A DNA stretch of 64,000 bases, from the NCBI RefSeq assembly GCF_010731655.1, contig NZ_AP022619.1, positions 4,154,001 through 4,218,000 on the forward strand. The letters run 5' to 3'. Numbering within the stretch: the first letter of the stretch is position 1; every line of letters begins with the position of its first letter. Under the pieces are notes generated by a model, which did no database searches, was not told the origin of the DNA, and worked only from the letters and a program-made list of their open reading frames with translations. This DNA is from Mycobacterium paraseoulense. GTDB taxonomy: Bacteria; Actinomycetota; Actinomycetes; Mycobacteriales; Mycobacteriaceae. This document shows, piece after piece, positions 8,755-16,762 of this stretch. Made by a program: the position numbers and the translations under genes.

Positions 8755-10698
8755 GTGTCCGGTGAGCGCATGGCCAACCAGGTGGACAGCGCCCCGCACC
8801 TCATACGGGCAGGCGTGGAAGCCGGCGTCCCCCGGCGCCTGGTGGGTTTGCTCGATCAGATCGACGGCCTCCTGACCAGCTTGTCGGACGCGGAATCCTC
8901 CTGGGCGGGATGGCTATCGGCCGTCGCTACCGAGCATCGATCGAGCGCTCGGAACCTGGTGCACTATTGGGCAATTCGCCAATCCGATCTGCGCGATCTG
9001 CAGGCCACCCTGGCCGACTTCGGCCTTTCGTCGTTGGGTCGCAGCGAGGCACATGTGCAGGCCACCCTGGCGGCGGTTCGCTCGGCGATCGCCGCCATGG
9101 TGCACGGAAGCTGGCGGCCGCCGCCACCGTCAGCGGTGCCCATTGCGCAGGGACCGAGGATCCTGCGACAACGCGCGGCCGAGCTGCTGGGCCCTCAGCC
9201 CGCGCATCGCATGGCCCGCATCATGGTCACGCTCCCGTCGGAGGCCGCGACCGACCGCGAGGTGGTTCGCGGATTTGTGCAACGCGGCATGAACATTGCC
9301 CGGATCAACTGCGCTCACGACGATGTGCGGGCGTGGCGCGCGATGGTCCACCACGTTCGGGACGCGGCCGCATGCGCGGGCACGACATGTCTGGTGGCAA
9401 TGGATCTGGCCGGGCCGAAGCTGCGGACCGGGCCCCTGATGCCGGGGCCGCGCGTGATCAAACTGCGTCCGCGGCGGGACGCTCTCGGTCAGGTTGTCGC
9501 CCCGGCGCGCGCGTGGCTGACGTCGACCGAGGAACCGACCCACCCACCGGAACCCGGAATGGCCTTGGTTACGGTGCCGCGGGAGTGGCTGGCCAACCGC
9601 GCCGCCGGTGAGGTGCTGGCCTTGACGGACGCACGCGGATCCACGCGCCGGCTCGTCCTCGGGGCCCTCGGTGCGAGCCGCGGGCCGAGCGGATTCGTCG
9701 TGTCCGCGCGGCAGACAACGTACGTGCAGACGGGAACGGCGCTGCGCGCCGAAGGCGACGGGAAATCGACCGAAGTGGGGTTGCTCCCCACGACGGAGCA
9801 GAGCTTGCTGCTGCATGCCGGCGACCTGCTGCGGTTGACGCGCGACTGCTCACCGGCCCCGGTGGACGGAAGCCAAGCGATTCCGCGCATCGGTTGCACG
9901 CTGCCCGAGGCGTTCGATCAGGCCCGTGTCGATGATGCGGTCCACTTTGACGACGGCAGGATCGGTGGGCGGGTGGTGTCGGTCGACCGCGACGTTCTTA
10001 CCGTGCGCATCGACCATCCGGAGAATGGGCAAGCCCGCCTGAAGGCCGGCAAGGGCATCAACATGCCCGATACCGACCTGCCGGTGTCGGCGCTCACGGA
10101 CCGCGACGTCGTCGACTTGGCCGCGGTGGTCGAACTGGCGGATCTGGTCGATATGTCGTTCGTGCGAACGCCGTCGGACGTCGAACGGTTGCTCGATGAG
10201 CTCGACCGGCTGGGTGGCGACAACCTGGGCATCGTCCTCAAGATCGAAACCCGGCAGGGCTTCGAACACCTGCCGCAACTGCTGCTTACGGCGATGCGCC
10301 GCCCCCTGGCCGGGGTGATGATCGCGCGCGGGGATTTGGCGGTCGAGTGCGGCTATGAGCGGATGGCCGAGTTGCAGGAGGAAATCCTGTGGCTGTGCGA
10401 GGCTGCGCACTTGCCGGTGATCTGGGCGACGCAGGTGCTCGAGCAGCTCGCCAAAACCGGCTTGCCGTCCCGCGCCGAGATCAGCGATGCGGCCATGAGC
10501 GAGCGGGCGGAGTGCGTGATGCTCAACAAGGGGCCGTACCTCAACGACGCGATCACCGCCCTCGACAACATCATGTCGCGAATGGCGGAGCACCACTACA
10601 AGAAGAACGCATTGTTTCGTCCGCTGCGGTCCTGGTCAGCGTCCATCGGCGAGGGCCTCGACGATGAGCCGGGTGGTCCGCTCGGCCCGTCGTCGTGA
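8755..10698 (+). CDS. atypical pyruvate kinase with N-terminal extension
   Basis: A 647-residue protein. The central and C-terminal parts carry pyruvate kinase motifs: [50 protein letters not shown], the [11 protein letters not shown] strand and the metal/substrate helix [16 protein letters not shown], then ATQVLEQL. About 150 N-terminal residues precede the barrel and match no domain I know; the B-domain region looks enlarged, and the usual C-terminal regulatory domain is absent. I chose GTG at 8755 because GAGGAG lies 5 nt upstream; an in-frame ATG at 8731 is less well placed. It may act as a pyruvate kinase lacking the usual allostery, or on a related substrate. Its 3' end overlaps the convergent TetR gene by 63 bp. 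Confidence 0.8.
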   Translation: MSGERMANQVDSAPHLIRAGVEAGVPRRLVGLLDQIDGLLTSLSDAESSWAGWLSAVATEHRSSARNLVHYWAIRQSDLRDLQATLADFGLSSLGRSEAHVQATLAAVRSAIAAMVHGSWRPPPPSAVPIAQGPRILRQRAAELLGPQPAHRMARIMVTLPSEAATDREVVRGFVQRGMNIARINCAHDDVRAWRAMVHHVRDAAACAGTTCLVAMDLAGPKLRTGPLMPGPRVIKLRPRRDALGQVVAPARAWLTSTEEPTHPPEPGMALVTVPREWLANRAAGEVLALTDARGSTRRLVLGALGASRGPSGFVVSARQTTYVQTGTALRAEGDGKSTEVGLLPTTEQSLLLHAGDLLRLTRDCSPAPVDGSQAIPRIGCTLPEAFDQARVDDAVHFDDGRIGGRVVSVDRDVLTVRIDHPENGQARLKAGKGINMPDTDLPVSALTDRDVVDLAAVVELADLVDMSFVRTPSDVERLLDELDRLGGDNLGIVLKIETRQGFEHLPQLLLTAMRRPLAGVMIARGDLAVECGYERMAELQEEILWLCEAAHLPVIWATQVLEQLAKTGLPSRAEISDAAMSERAECVMLNKGPYLNDAITALDNIMSRMAEHHYKKNALFRPLRSWSASIGEGLDDEPGGPLGPSS

Positions 10699-11223
10699 GT
10701 AGGGCTGGGCGCCGGACAGGATCGGGTAGACGACCCCGCCGACGATCGCGTCCGCGGCCGACTCGGCGGTGGCCCCGTCGATGCCGTCGGCGACGATCCG
10801 CGCCCTGACGCTCTCGTGCAGGGGTTCACTGAACCCGCCGCGCAGTTTGACGGCGGTGTCCTCGTGTTCCATGCCCGCGGCGGTCAAGACTCGCAGCATC
10901 GCCGAGCCGCGGGCCGTCGTCAGCGTGGTGGCGAGCCTGCGCACCCACCCCACCAGGTCGGCGGCCAGATCGTCGGTGTGATTCACCGACGCCAGGAGTT
11001 TGTCGGCGTCCTCGAGCATCACGTCGGCGACCAGGGCCGGGCGGCTGGGCCACCACCGATAGATGGTCTGCTTGCCGACCCCGGCGCGAGCGGCGACCGC
11101 CTCGATGGTCAGGCCGTCGAACCCGCGCTCGAGAAGCAGTTCGCGCGTGGCGGTGACGATCGCCCTGCGCGACTTCTCGCTGCGGCGCCTCGGCGCGCTC
11201 ACCTGGGTGAGATCGCTTGGCAT
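10636..11223 (-). CDS. TetR/AcrR family regulator of the CoA-ester island
   Basis: A 195-residue repressor with HTH at residues 17-65: [17 protein letters not shown], then [22 protein letters not shown]. The YRWW recognition helix and the C-terminal AcrR-type domain ([15 protein letters not shown]) are typical. It is divergent from the double acyl-CoA dehydrogenase, with two palindromes in the gap. One of them is repeated in front of fadD at 23.3 kb, making this gene the best candidate for the island's repressor. The ligand is probably an acyl-CoA or acid intermediate of the pathway, by analogy with KstR-like regulators (inference). Confidence 0.88.
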   Translation of the reverse strand: MPSDLTQVSAPRRRSEKSRRAIVTATRELLLERGFDGLTIEAVAARAGVGKQTIYRWWPSRPALVADVMLEDADKLLASVNHTDDLAADLVGWVRRLATTLTTARGSAMLRVLTAAGMEHEDTAVKLRGGFSEPLHESVRARIVADGIDGATAESAADAIVGGVVYPILSGAQPYSRRRAERTTRLIVEALADGR

Positions 11224-11265
11224 ATGGTGATCCTCACTGCCGCGGTGGCCGGCTTTACACAGCCT

Positions 11266-11282
11266 GACTACCCCCGGTAGTC
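11266..11282. promoter_or_regulatory. inverted repeat GACTACC/GGTAGTC
   Basis: A perfect 7-3-7 palindrome between the TetR gene and the acyl-CoA dehydrogenase. It overlaps a possible forward promoter (TTTACA at 11254, 18-bp spacer, TAGTCT at 11278). The half-site TAGTC recurs at 15261 and 15396 before the amidohydrolase. Confidence 0.45.
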
Positions 11283-11286
11283 TGCC

Positions 11287-11310
11287 ACAAGACGAGACGG
11301 TCCGTCTTGT
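11287..11310. promoter_or_regulatory. operator 1, shared with fadD promoter
   Basis: Nested palindromes: outer arms ACAAGACG and CGTCTTGT, inner AGACGG-T-CCGTCT at 11295-11307. The 18-mer GACGAGACGGTCCGTCTT is repeated exactly at 23311-23328 before the FadD gene. It sits about 60 bp before the acyl-CoA dehydrogenase start, just after its candidate -10. It is the probable binding site of the TetR protein encoded at 10636-11223. Confidence 0.7.
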
Positions 11311-11366
11311 AAGTCGGAAGGGTAGCAGTCCGTGCGGCCAACCTTAGTCACCTCACGGCCGTCACC

Positions 11367-13592
11367 GTGACCCTGGGACTGAGCCCGGAGCAGCAGGAGC
11401 TCAGCGCCGCCGTCGGGCAGTTCGCCGGCCGGCACGCGCCCATCGCCGCCACCCGCGAGAGCTTCGACGACCTCGCGGCCGGGCGGCGGCCCGGGTGGTG
11501 GGACGCCCTCGTGGGCAACGGCTTTCACGCGGTGCACCTGCCCGAGAGCCTGGGCGGGCAGGGTGGCCGGCTGATGGACGCCGCGTGCGTTCTGGAGGCG
11601 GCGGGCAAGGCGCTGTTGCCCGGCCCGCTGCTGCCCACGGTCTCCGCCGGGGCCGTCGCGTTGCTGGCCGACCCGACGCCGGCCGCCGAAGCCCTGGTAC
11701 GGGAGCTGGTCGCTGGGGTCACTGCGGCGGTCGTGCTTCCCGACGAAGGCGACTTCAGCGCACGCGCCGACGGCGGGGGGTGGCTGATCACCGGCGCGTC
11801 GGAGGTCTCCGCCGGTGTGTGTGCGGCGGGGACGGTTCTCGTCGGAGCGCGTGCGGAGGACGACGGCGTGGTCTGGGTGCTGGTGGACACCGAAAGGCCC
11901 GGTGTGACAGCGGAACCCGTCAACGGCACCGACCTGGTCGCCGACACCGGCACCTTGCGGCTCGACGACTACCGGGCGGCCCGCTCCGAGGTGCTCACCG
12001 GGATCGACCCCGACCGCGCGCGGTGCGTCACGCTGGCCCTGTTGGCCAGCGCGCTGTCCGGCATCGTGCAGTGGTGCGTCGAGGCGGTCACCGCGCACCT
12101 GCGCATCCGGGAACAGTTCGGCAAGGTGATCGGCACCTTCCAGGCGTTGCAGCACAACGCGGCGATGCTGCTGGTCAGCAGCGAGCTGGCCACCGCGGCG
12201 GCCTGGGACGCCGTGCGTGCCGCCGACGAACCGATCGACCAGCATCGCATGGCGGCCGCCGGCGCGGCGGTGATCGCGATCTCACCGGTGCCCGATCTCG
12301 TCCTCGACGCGCTGACCATGTTCGGGGCCGTCGGATTCACCTGGGAGCACGATCTGCACCTGTACTGGCGGCGGGCGATCAGCCTCGCCGCCTCGATCGG
12401 CCCGGCGAATCGCTGGGCCCGGCGCCTGGGCCTGCTGACCTGCAGCCGGCAACGCGACATGTCGGTCGACCTCGGCGACGCGGAATCGGAATTCCGGTCC
12501 TGGGTGGCCGAGACCCTGGACACCGCGGCGCAATTGCGCAACGACCAGCCCGGTCGCCAGGGCGACTACCCGGAGTTCGAGACCGGACCGCAGCGCACCC
12601 TGATCGCCGACGAGGGGTTGATCGCGCCGCACTGGCCGGCGCCCTGGGGCCTTGACGCCGGCCCGCTGCGGCAGCTCATCATCGACGACGAGTTCGCCAA
12701 GCGGCCCGACCTGGTGCGTCCCTCCCTGGGCATCGCCGAGTGGATCCTGCCGTCCGTGTTGCGCGCGGCGCAGCCGGATCTGCAGGAGAAGCTGATCCCT
12801 CCGACGCAGCGCGGCGAGATCGCGTGGTGCCAGCTTTTCAGCGAGCCCGGCGCCGGATCGGATCTCGCCGCGCTGTCCACGCGGGCCACGAAGGTCGACG
12901 GCGGCTGGAAGATCAACGGGCACAAGATCTGGACGTCGGCGGCGCATCGGGCGGACTTCGGGGCCCTGTTGGCGCGCACCGATCCTGACGCCGGCAAACA
13001 CCGCGGCATCGGATACTTCATCGTCGACATGCGATCGGCCGGCATCGAGGTCCAGCCGATCAAGACGGCGACCGGCGACGCGCACTTCAACGAGGTCTTC
13101 CTGACCGACGTGTTCGTGCCCGACGACATGCTGCTCGGCGACCCGACCGGAGGGTGGAACCTCGCGATCGCCACCATGGCCGAAGAGCGTTCCGCCATCA
13201 GCGGTTACGTCAAATTCGACCGGGCGGCCGCGCTGCGCCGGCTTGCGGCCGAACCGGGACCGGACCGCGACGACGCACTCCGCGCACTCGGCGAGCTTGA
13301 CGCCTACACCAATGCCATCAAGGCGCTGGGCGTGCGGGAAACGATCCGGTTGCTCGACGGCCAGGCATCGGGGCCGGCCTCCAGCATCGCCAAGGTGGCG
13401 ATGAACGTGCTGCTGCGCAGGACGTTCGAGGCCACGCTGCGCTTGACCGGCCGTGCGGCGATGGTCGCCGACTCCGACCCCGACATCGTGGAGCGCTACC
13501 TGCACCTGCCCGCCGAGTTGATCGGCGGCGGCACCCGGGAGATCCAGCTGAACATCATCGCGCAGATGATCCTCGGACTACCCCGAAAGTAG
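11367..13592 (+). CDS. two-domain acyl-CoA dehydrogenase (FadE6/FadE34-like fusion)
   Basis: A 741-residue tandem fusion of two acyl-CoA dehydrogenase units. The first (about 1-365) contains RIREQFGKVIGTFQALQH and VGFTWEHDLHLYWRR. The second (about 370-741) has LFSEPGAGSDLAALSTRA, the FAD/substrate strand WKINGHKIWTS and a C-terminal helix ending GTREIQLNIIAQMILGLPRK. Such fusions occur among mycobacterial FadE proteins, including FadE34, where they act on branched or sterol side-chain acyl-CoAs. The GTG start at 11367 is the first in frame. As first gene of the island it sits behind operator 1, and likely introduces an alpha-beta double bond into the pathway's acyl-CoA. Which half is catalytic was not resolved. 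Confidence 0.88.
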   Translation: MTLGLSPEQQELSAAVGQFAGRHAPIAATRESFDDLAAGRRPGWWDALVGNGFHAVHLPESLGGQGGRLMDAACVLEAAGKALLPGPLLPTVSAGAVALLADPTPAAEALVRELVAGVTAAVVLPDEGDFSARADGGGWLITGASEVSAGVCAAGTVLVGARAEDDGVVWVLVDTERPGVTAEPVNGTDLVADTGTLRLDDYRAARSEVLTGIDPDRARCVTLALLASALSGIVQWCVEAVTAHLRIREQFGKVIGTFQALQHNAAMLLVSSELATAAAWDAVRAADEPIDQHRMAAAGAAVIAISPVPDLVLDALTMFGAVGFTWEHDLHLYWRRAISLAASIGPANRWARRLGLLTCSRQRDMSVDLGDAESEFRSWVAETLDTAAQLRNDQPGRQGDYPEFETGPQRTLIADEGLIAPHWPAPWGLDAGPLRQLIIDDEFAKRPDLVRPSLGIAEWILPSVLRAAQPDLQEKLIPPTQRGEIAWCQLFSEPGAGSDLAALSTRATKVDGGWKINGHKIWTSAAHRADFGALLARTDPDAGKHRGIGYFIVDMRSAGIEVQPIKTATGDAHFNEVFLTDVFVPDDMLLGDPTGGWNLAIATMAEERSAISGYVKFDRAAALRRLAAEPGPDRDDALRALGELDAYTNAIKALGVRETIRLLDGQASGPASSIAKVAMNVLLRRTFEATLRLTGRAAMVADSDPDIVERYLHLPAELIGGGTREIQLNIIAQMILGLPRK

Positions 13593-13600
13593 GACAACCC

Positions 13601-14809
13601 ATGGGATTACGCGGGGAAGCCGCGATCGTCGGCTACGTCGAACTTCCGCCTGAGCGCCTCAATAAGGCCTCGCTCGCCCCGTTCGCGATCGAGCAATGGG
13701 CGGAGTTGTCCGCCGCCGCCCTCGACGATGCCGGGTTGGCCGGCGATGTCGTCAACGGAATCGTGGCATCGCACCTGGCGGAGTCCGAGATCTTCGTGCC
13801 GTCCACCATCGCCGAATACCTCGGCGTGGGTGCGCGATTCGCCGAGCACGTCGACCTCGGCGGTGCCAGCGCCGCCGCCATGGTCTGGCGGGCCGCCGCG
13901 GCGATCGAGCTGGGCATCTGTGACGCGGTGTTGTGCGCGCTGCCGGCCCGGTACATCACGCCGTCTTCGAAGAAGAAGCCCAGACCGTTGGTCGACGCGA
14001 TGTTCTTCGGTTCGTCGAGCAACCAATACGGCTCTCCCCAAGCCGAATTCGAGATCCCCTACGGCAACCTCGGCCAGAACGGCCCGTACGGGCAGGTGGC
14101 GCAGCGCTACGCGGCCGTCTATGGCTACGACGAGCGGGCGATGGCCAAGATCGTCGTCGACCAGCGGTTCAACGCGAATAACACCGAGGGAGCGATCTGG
14201 AAGGACAAGCCGCTCACGGTCGACGAGGTCCTGGCCAGCCCGGTGATCGCCGACCCGCTGCACATGCTGGAGATCGTCATGCCCTGCGTCGGGGGTGCCG
14301 CGGTGGTCGTCGCCAACGCCGACCTCGCCAGGCGTGCCCGTCATCGACCGGTGTGGATCAAGGGATTTGGTGAGCACGTGCCGTTCAAGACCCCCACCTA
14401 CGCCAAGGACCTGCTGCACACCCCGATCGCGGAGGCCGCCGACACCGCGTTCGCCATGACGGCTCTGAGCCGGGAGCAGATGGACATGGTGTCGATTTAC
14501 GACTGCTACACCATCACCGTGCTGCTGTCGCTCGAGGACGCCGGGTTCTGTGAGAAGGGCAAGGGCATGGAATTCGTCGCCGATCATGACCTGACGTTCC
14601 GCGGTGACTTCCCGCTGAACACGGCGGGCGGGCAGCTGGGCTTCGGGCAGGCCGGGCTCGCCGGTGGGATGCACCATGTCTGCGACGCCACACGCCAGAT
14701 CATGGGCCGCGCGGGTGCGGCGCAGGTCGCCGACTGTCACCGCGCCTTCGTGTCCGGCAACGGCGGAATCCTGTCGGAACAAACCACGCTGATACTCGAG
14801 GGGGATTGA
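13601..14809 (+). CDS. thiolase (SCP-x/Ltp-like lipid-transfer protein)
   Basis: A 402-residue thiolase-fold protein of the Ltp type. Visible are the N-terminal AAIVGYVELPPE, the GGASAAAMVWRAAAAIELG helix, the MPCVGGAAVVV turn, the YDCYTITVLLSLEDAGF segment and the C-terminal VSGNGGILSEQT motif. These proteins often work with a DUF35 partner in retro-aldol or thiolytic cleavage of CoA esters, as Ltp2 does in cholesterol side-chain breakdown. The next gene encodes a DUF35 protein, 7 bp downstream. A second thiolase/DUF35 pair is at 19.4-21.0 kb. The start is ATG at 13601, 8 bp after the dehydrogenase stop. Confidence 0.87.
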   Translation: MGLRGEAAIVGYVELPPERLNKASLAPFAIEQWAELSAAALDDAGLAGDVVNGIVASHLAESEIFVPSTIAEYLGVGARFAEHVDLGGASAAAMVWRAAAAIELGICDAVLCALPARYITPSSKKKPRPLVDAMFFGSSSNQYGSPQAEFEIPYGNLGQNGPYGQVAQRYAAVYGYDERAMAKIVVDQRFNANNTEGAIWKDKPLTVDEVLASPVIADPLHMLEIVMPCVGGAAVVVANADLARRARHRPVWIKGFGEHVPFKTPTYAKDLLHTPIAEAADTAFAMTALSREQMDMVSIYDCYTITVLLSLEDAGFCEKGKGMEFVADHDLTFRGDFPLNTAGGQLGFGQAGLAGGMHHVCDATRQIMGRAGAAQVADCHRAFVSGNGGILSEQTTLILEGD

Positions 14810-14816
14810 GTCCGAC

Positions 14817-15230
14817 ATGGCCACCTTCGAACGCCCGATGCCGGTCAAAACCCCTACCAGCACGCCCTTTTGGGACGCACTGGCCCAGCACCGCATCGTC
14901 GTCCAGTATTCGCCCTCACTGGGAAGCTACGTGTTCTACCCGCGGGTGCGCGCCCCGCGCACTCTGGCCGACGATCTGGAATGGCGAGAGATCTCGGGAA
15001 TGGGGACGTTGTATTCCTACACCGTGGCGCGCCGCCCGGTCAGTCCGCACTTCGCGGACGCCGTCCCGCAACTGCTGGCCATCGTCGAATGGGACGAGGG
15101 GCCACGGTTTTCCACCGAAATGGTCAACGTCGACCCGGCCGACCTCCGGGTCGGGATGCGGGTGCGGCCGGTGTTCTTCGACTACCCGGAGCACGACGTG
15201 ACGATGTTGCGGTACGAGCCGGCCGACTGA
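14817..15230 (+). CDS. DUF35 OB-fold protein lacking the zinc ribbon cysteines
   Basis: A 137-residue protein with DUF35 layout: an N-terminal FWDALAQHRIVVQYSP segment where a rubredoxin-like zinc ribbon normally sits, then an OB-fold with the GTLYSYTVARRPV and PQLLAIVEWDEGP strands. It contains no cysteine in the ribbon region, so the zinc site is lost, unlike its paralogue at 20608-21030. It presumably binds the adjacent thiolase and shapes its acyl-CoA channel. The start is ATG at 14817, 7 bp after the thiolase stop. Confidence 0.8.
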   Translation: MATFERPMPVKTPTSTPFWDALAQHRIVVQYSPSLGSYVFYPRVRAPRTLADDLEWREISGMGTLYSYTVARRPVSPHFADAVPQLLAIVEWDEGPRFSTEMVNVDPADLRVGMRVRPVFFDYPEHDVTMLRYEPAD

Positions 15231-15253
15231 CCCCTTCGGCCCGGCAGCGACGC

Positions 15254-15266
15254 GGACTATTAGTCC
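15254..15266. promoter_or_regulatory. inverted repeat GGACTA-T-TAGTCC
   Basis: A perfect 6-1-6 palindrome between the DUF35 gene and the amidohydrolase. The same half-site TAGTCC recurs at 15396-15401, just after the candidate -10 of the amidohydrolase promoter. It may be a repressor site for the second half of the island. Confidence 0.4.
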
Positions 15267-15366
15267 ATAACAGGCGGCGACACCACGGGGGCGGCGCTCG
15301 AACGGGGGCGGTCTGTGCGCATTGCACGGCAACCGAATACGGCGGTCCGGGAACGACCGCGCACGG

Positions 15367-15394
15367 TTGACAGTGTGATCGGCGCCATTATCTA
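15367..15394 (+). promoter_or_regulatory. candidate SigA-type promoter of the amidohydrolase operon
   Basis: TTGACA at 15367-15372 and TATCTA at 15389-15394 are separated by 16 bp. Transcription would start near 15401, about 20 nt before the GAGGAG ribosome site (15411-15416) of the amidohydrolase. The half-site TAGTCC overlaps the predicted start, suggesting repression. It starts a new transcription unit inside the island. Confidence 0.55.
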
Positions 15395-15422
15395 CTAGTC
15401 CTATATCACCGAGGAGCGCGGC

Positions 15423-16760
15423 ATGAACAAGGACGACTTGATTCTGATCAGCGTGGATGACCACATCGCCGAGCCCGCCGATATGTTCGACGCCCACGTC
15501 CCCGCGAAATACAAAGACCGCGCACCCCGGGTGGTCATCGAACCCGACGGCGTCCAGCAGTGGTACTACGGCGAGGTCCGCGGCCGGAACATGGGGCTCA
15601 ATGCCGTGGCGGGGAAGCCCCGGGAGATGTACAACATCGACGCATCCCGGTACGACGAGATGCGGCCCGGTTGCTTCAACGTCGACGAGCGGGTTCGGGA
15701 CATGAACGCCGGCGGCCAGCTCGCCGGGCTGAACTTCCCCAACTTCACCGGCTTCTCCGGCCAGGTCCTCAACCAGGGTCCGGACCGCGCCGTCAACCTG
15801 GTGATGATCAGGGCCTACAACGACTGGCACGTCGACGAGTGGTGCGCGGCCTACCCGGGCCGATTCATCCCCTGCGGCATCCTGCCCCTGTTCGACGTGG
15901 CCGAGGCGGCCGAGGAGGTCAATCGCCTCGCCGGCAAGGGTTGCCACGCGGTGACGTTCTCCGAGAACCCGGAGGCGTTGCAAATGCCCAGCATTCACAC
16001 CAGATACTGGTACCCGCTGTTCGAGGCGGTTTGCGAGAACAAGACCGTCCTGTGCACCCACGTCGGCTCGGCGTCGCGTTCCCCGCAGGTGTCCAGCGAC
16101 GCTCCGCCCAGCGTGCAGATGACGGCGTCGTCGATGATGAGCATGTTCACCTTCACCGAGCTCATCTGGGCCGAGTTCTGGGCGGACTTCCCGCAGCTGA
16201 AGTTCTCGCTCACCGAGGGTGACGTCGGCTGGATACCGTACTTCCTCTGGCGGGCCGAGCACGTGTACAACCGCCATTCGGGGTGGACGCTGGCCAAGTT
16301 CCCGCCCGGTTACAGCGGGCCGGCCGACGTGTTCAAGCGGCACTTCTACACGTGCTTCATCAGCGACAAGGTCGGCGTGCACAACATGGACTGGTTCAAC
16401 GAAGACATGCTGTGCTGGGAGTCCGACTTCCCCCATTCCGACAGCAACTGGCCGTTCGCGCCCGAGGACGTCATCGAGACCATGGGGCATCTCGACGATT
16501 CGGTCATCGACAAGATCACTCACGAAAACGCCATGGCCGCTTACTCGTTCGACCCGTTCCGGCACATCCCCAAGGAACACGCCCGCGCCGGACGCCTCCG
16601 CGCCCAGGCCGCCGACGTCGACGTGGTCACGCACGTCGGCCGCCGGGCCAGCCAGCGTGACCGCGACGCGTGGACCCGGATGACCCAGTTCGCCCTGCAG
16701 GCGCAGGTGACGGCGGAAGCCGCCGGGATCGCGGGGCGCGCCACCACCCTGGGCAACTGA
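15423..16760 (+). CDS. amidohydrolase-2 family protein (TIM-barrel metal hydrolase/decarboxylase)
   Basis: A 445-residue protein. The N-terminal LISVDDHIAEPADMFDAHVP holds the D-x-H metal motif of amidohydrolase-2 enzymes. LCTHVGSASRSP supplies a further His, LSLTEGDVGWIPYFL-type and CWESDFPHSDSNWP segments give the late acidic residue, and ITHENAMAAYSFDP is the family's C-terminal signature. Relatives include ACMSD-type decarboxylases and ring-opening hydrolases in aromatic or terpenoid breakdown. ATG at 15423 follows GAGGAG. It is the first gene after the island's internal promoter and directly precedes the CoA-transferase, so it probably acts on a free or CoA-bound acid in the same route. 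Confidence 0.85.
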   Translation: MNKDDLILISVDDHIAEPADMFDAHVPAKYKDRAPRVVIEPDGVQQWYYGEVRGRNMGLNAVAGKPREMYNIDASRYDEMRPGCFNVDERVRDMNAGGQLAGLNFPNFTGFSGQVLNQGPDRAVNLVMIRAYNDWHVDEWCAAYPGRFIPCGILPLFDVAEAAEEVNRLAGKGCHAVTFSENPEALQMPSIHTRYWYPLFEAVCENKTVLCTHVGSASRSPQVSSDAPPSVQMTASSMMSMFTFTELIWAEFWADFPQLKFSLTEGDVGWIPYFLWRAEHVYNRHSGWTLAKFPPGYSGPADVFKRHFYTCFISDKVGVHNMDWFNEDMLCWESDFPHSDSNWPFAPEDVIETMGHLDDSVIDKITHENAMAAYSFDPFRHIPKEHARAGRLRAQAADVDVVTHVGRRASQRDRDAWTRMTQFALQAQVTAEAAGIAGRATTLGN

Positions 16761-16762
16761 AC

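Noticed and set aside
13607..14896. Long reverse open frame (429 codons) opposite the first thiolase
   Set aside because: Its composition is that of an antisense high-GC frame, and the forward thiolase is clearly the real gene. Similar long antisense frames at 12282-13505, 14916-16634 and 16898-19402 were rejected for the same reason.
15231..15422. Possible small gene between DUF35 and the amidohydrolase
   Set aside because: Open frames here lack a start with a ribosome site; the region is explained by a promoter and repeats.
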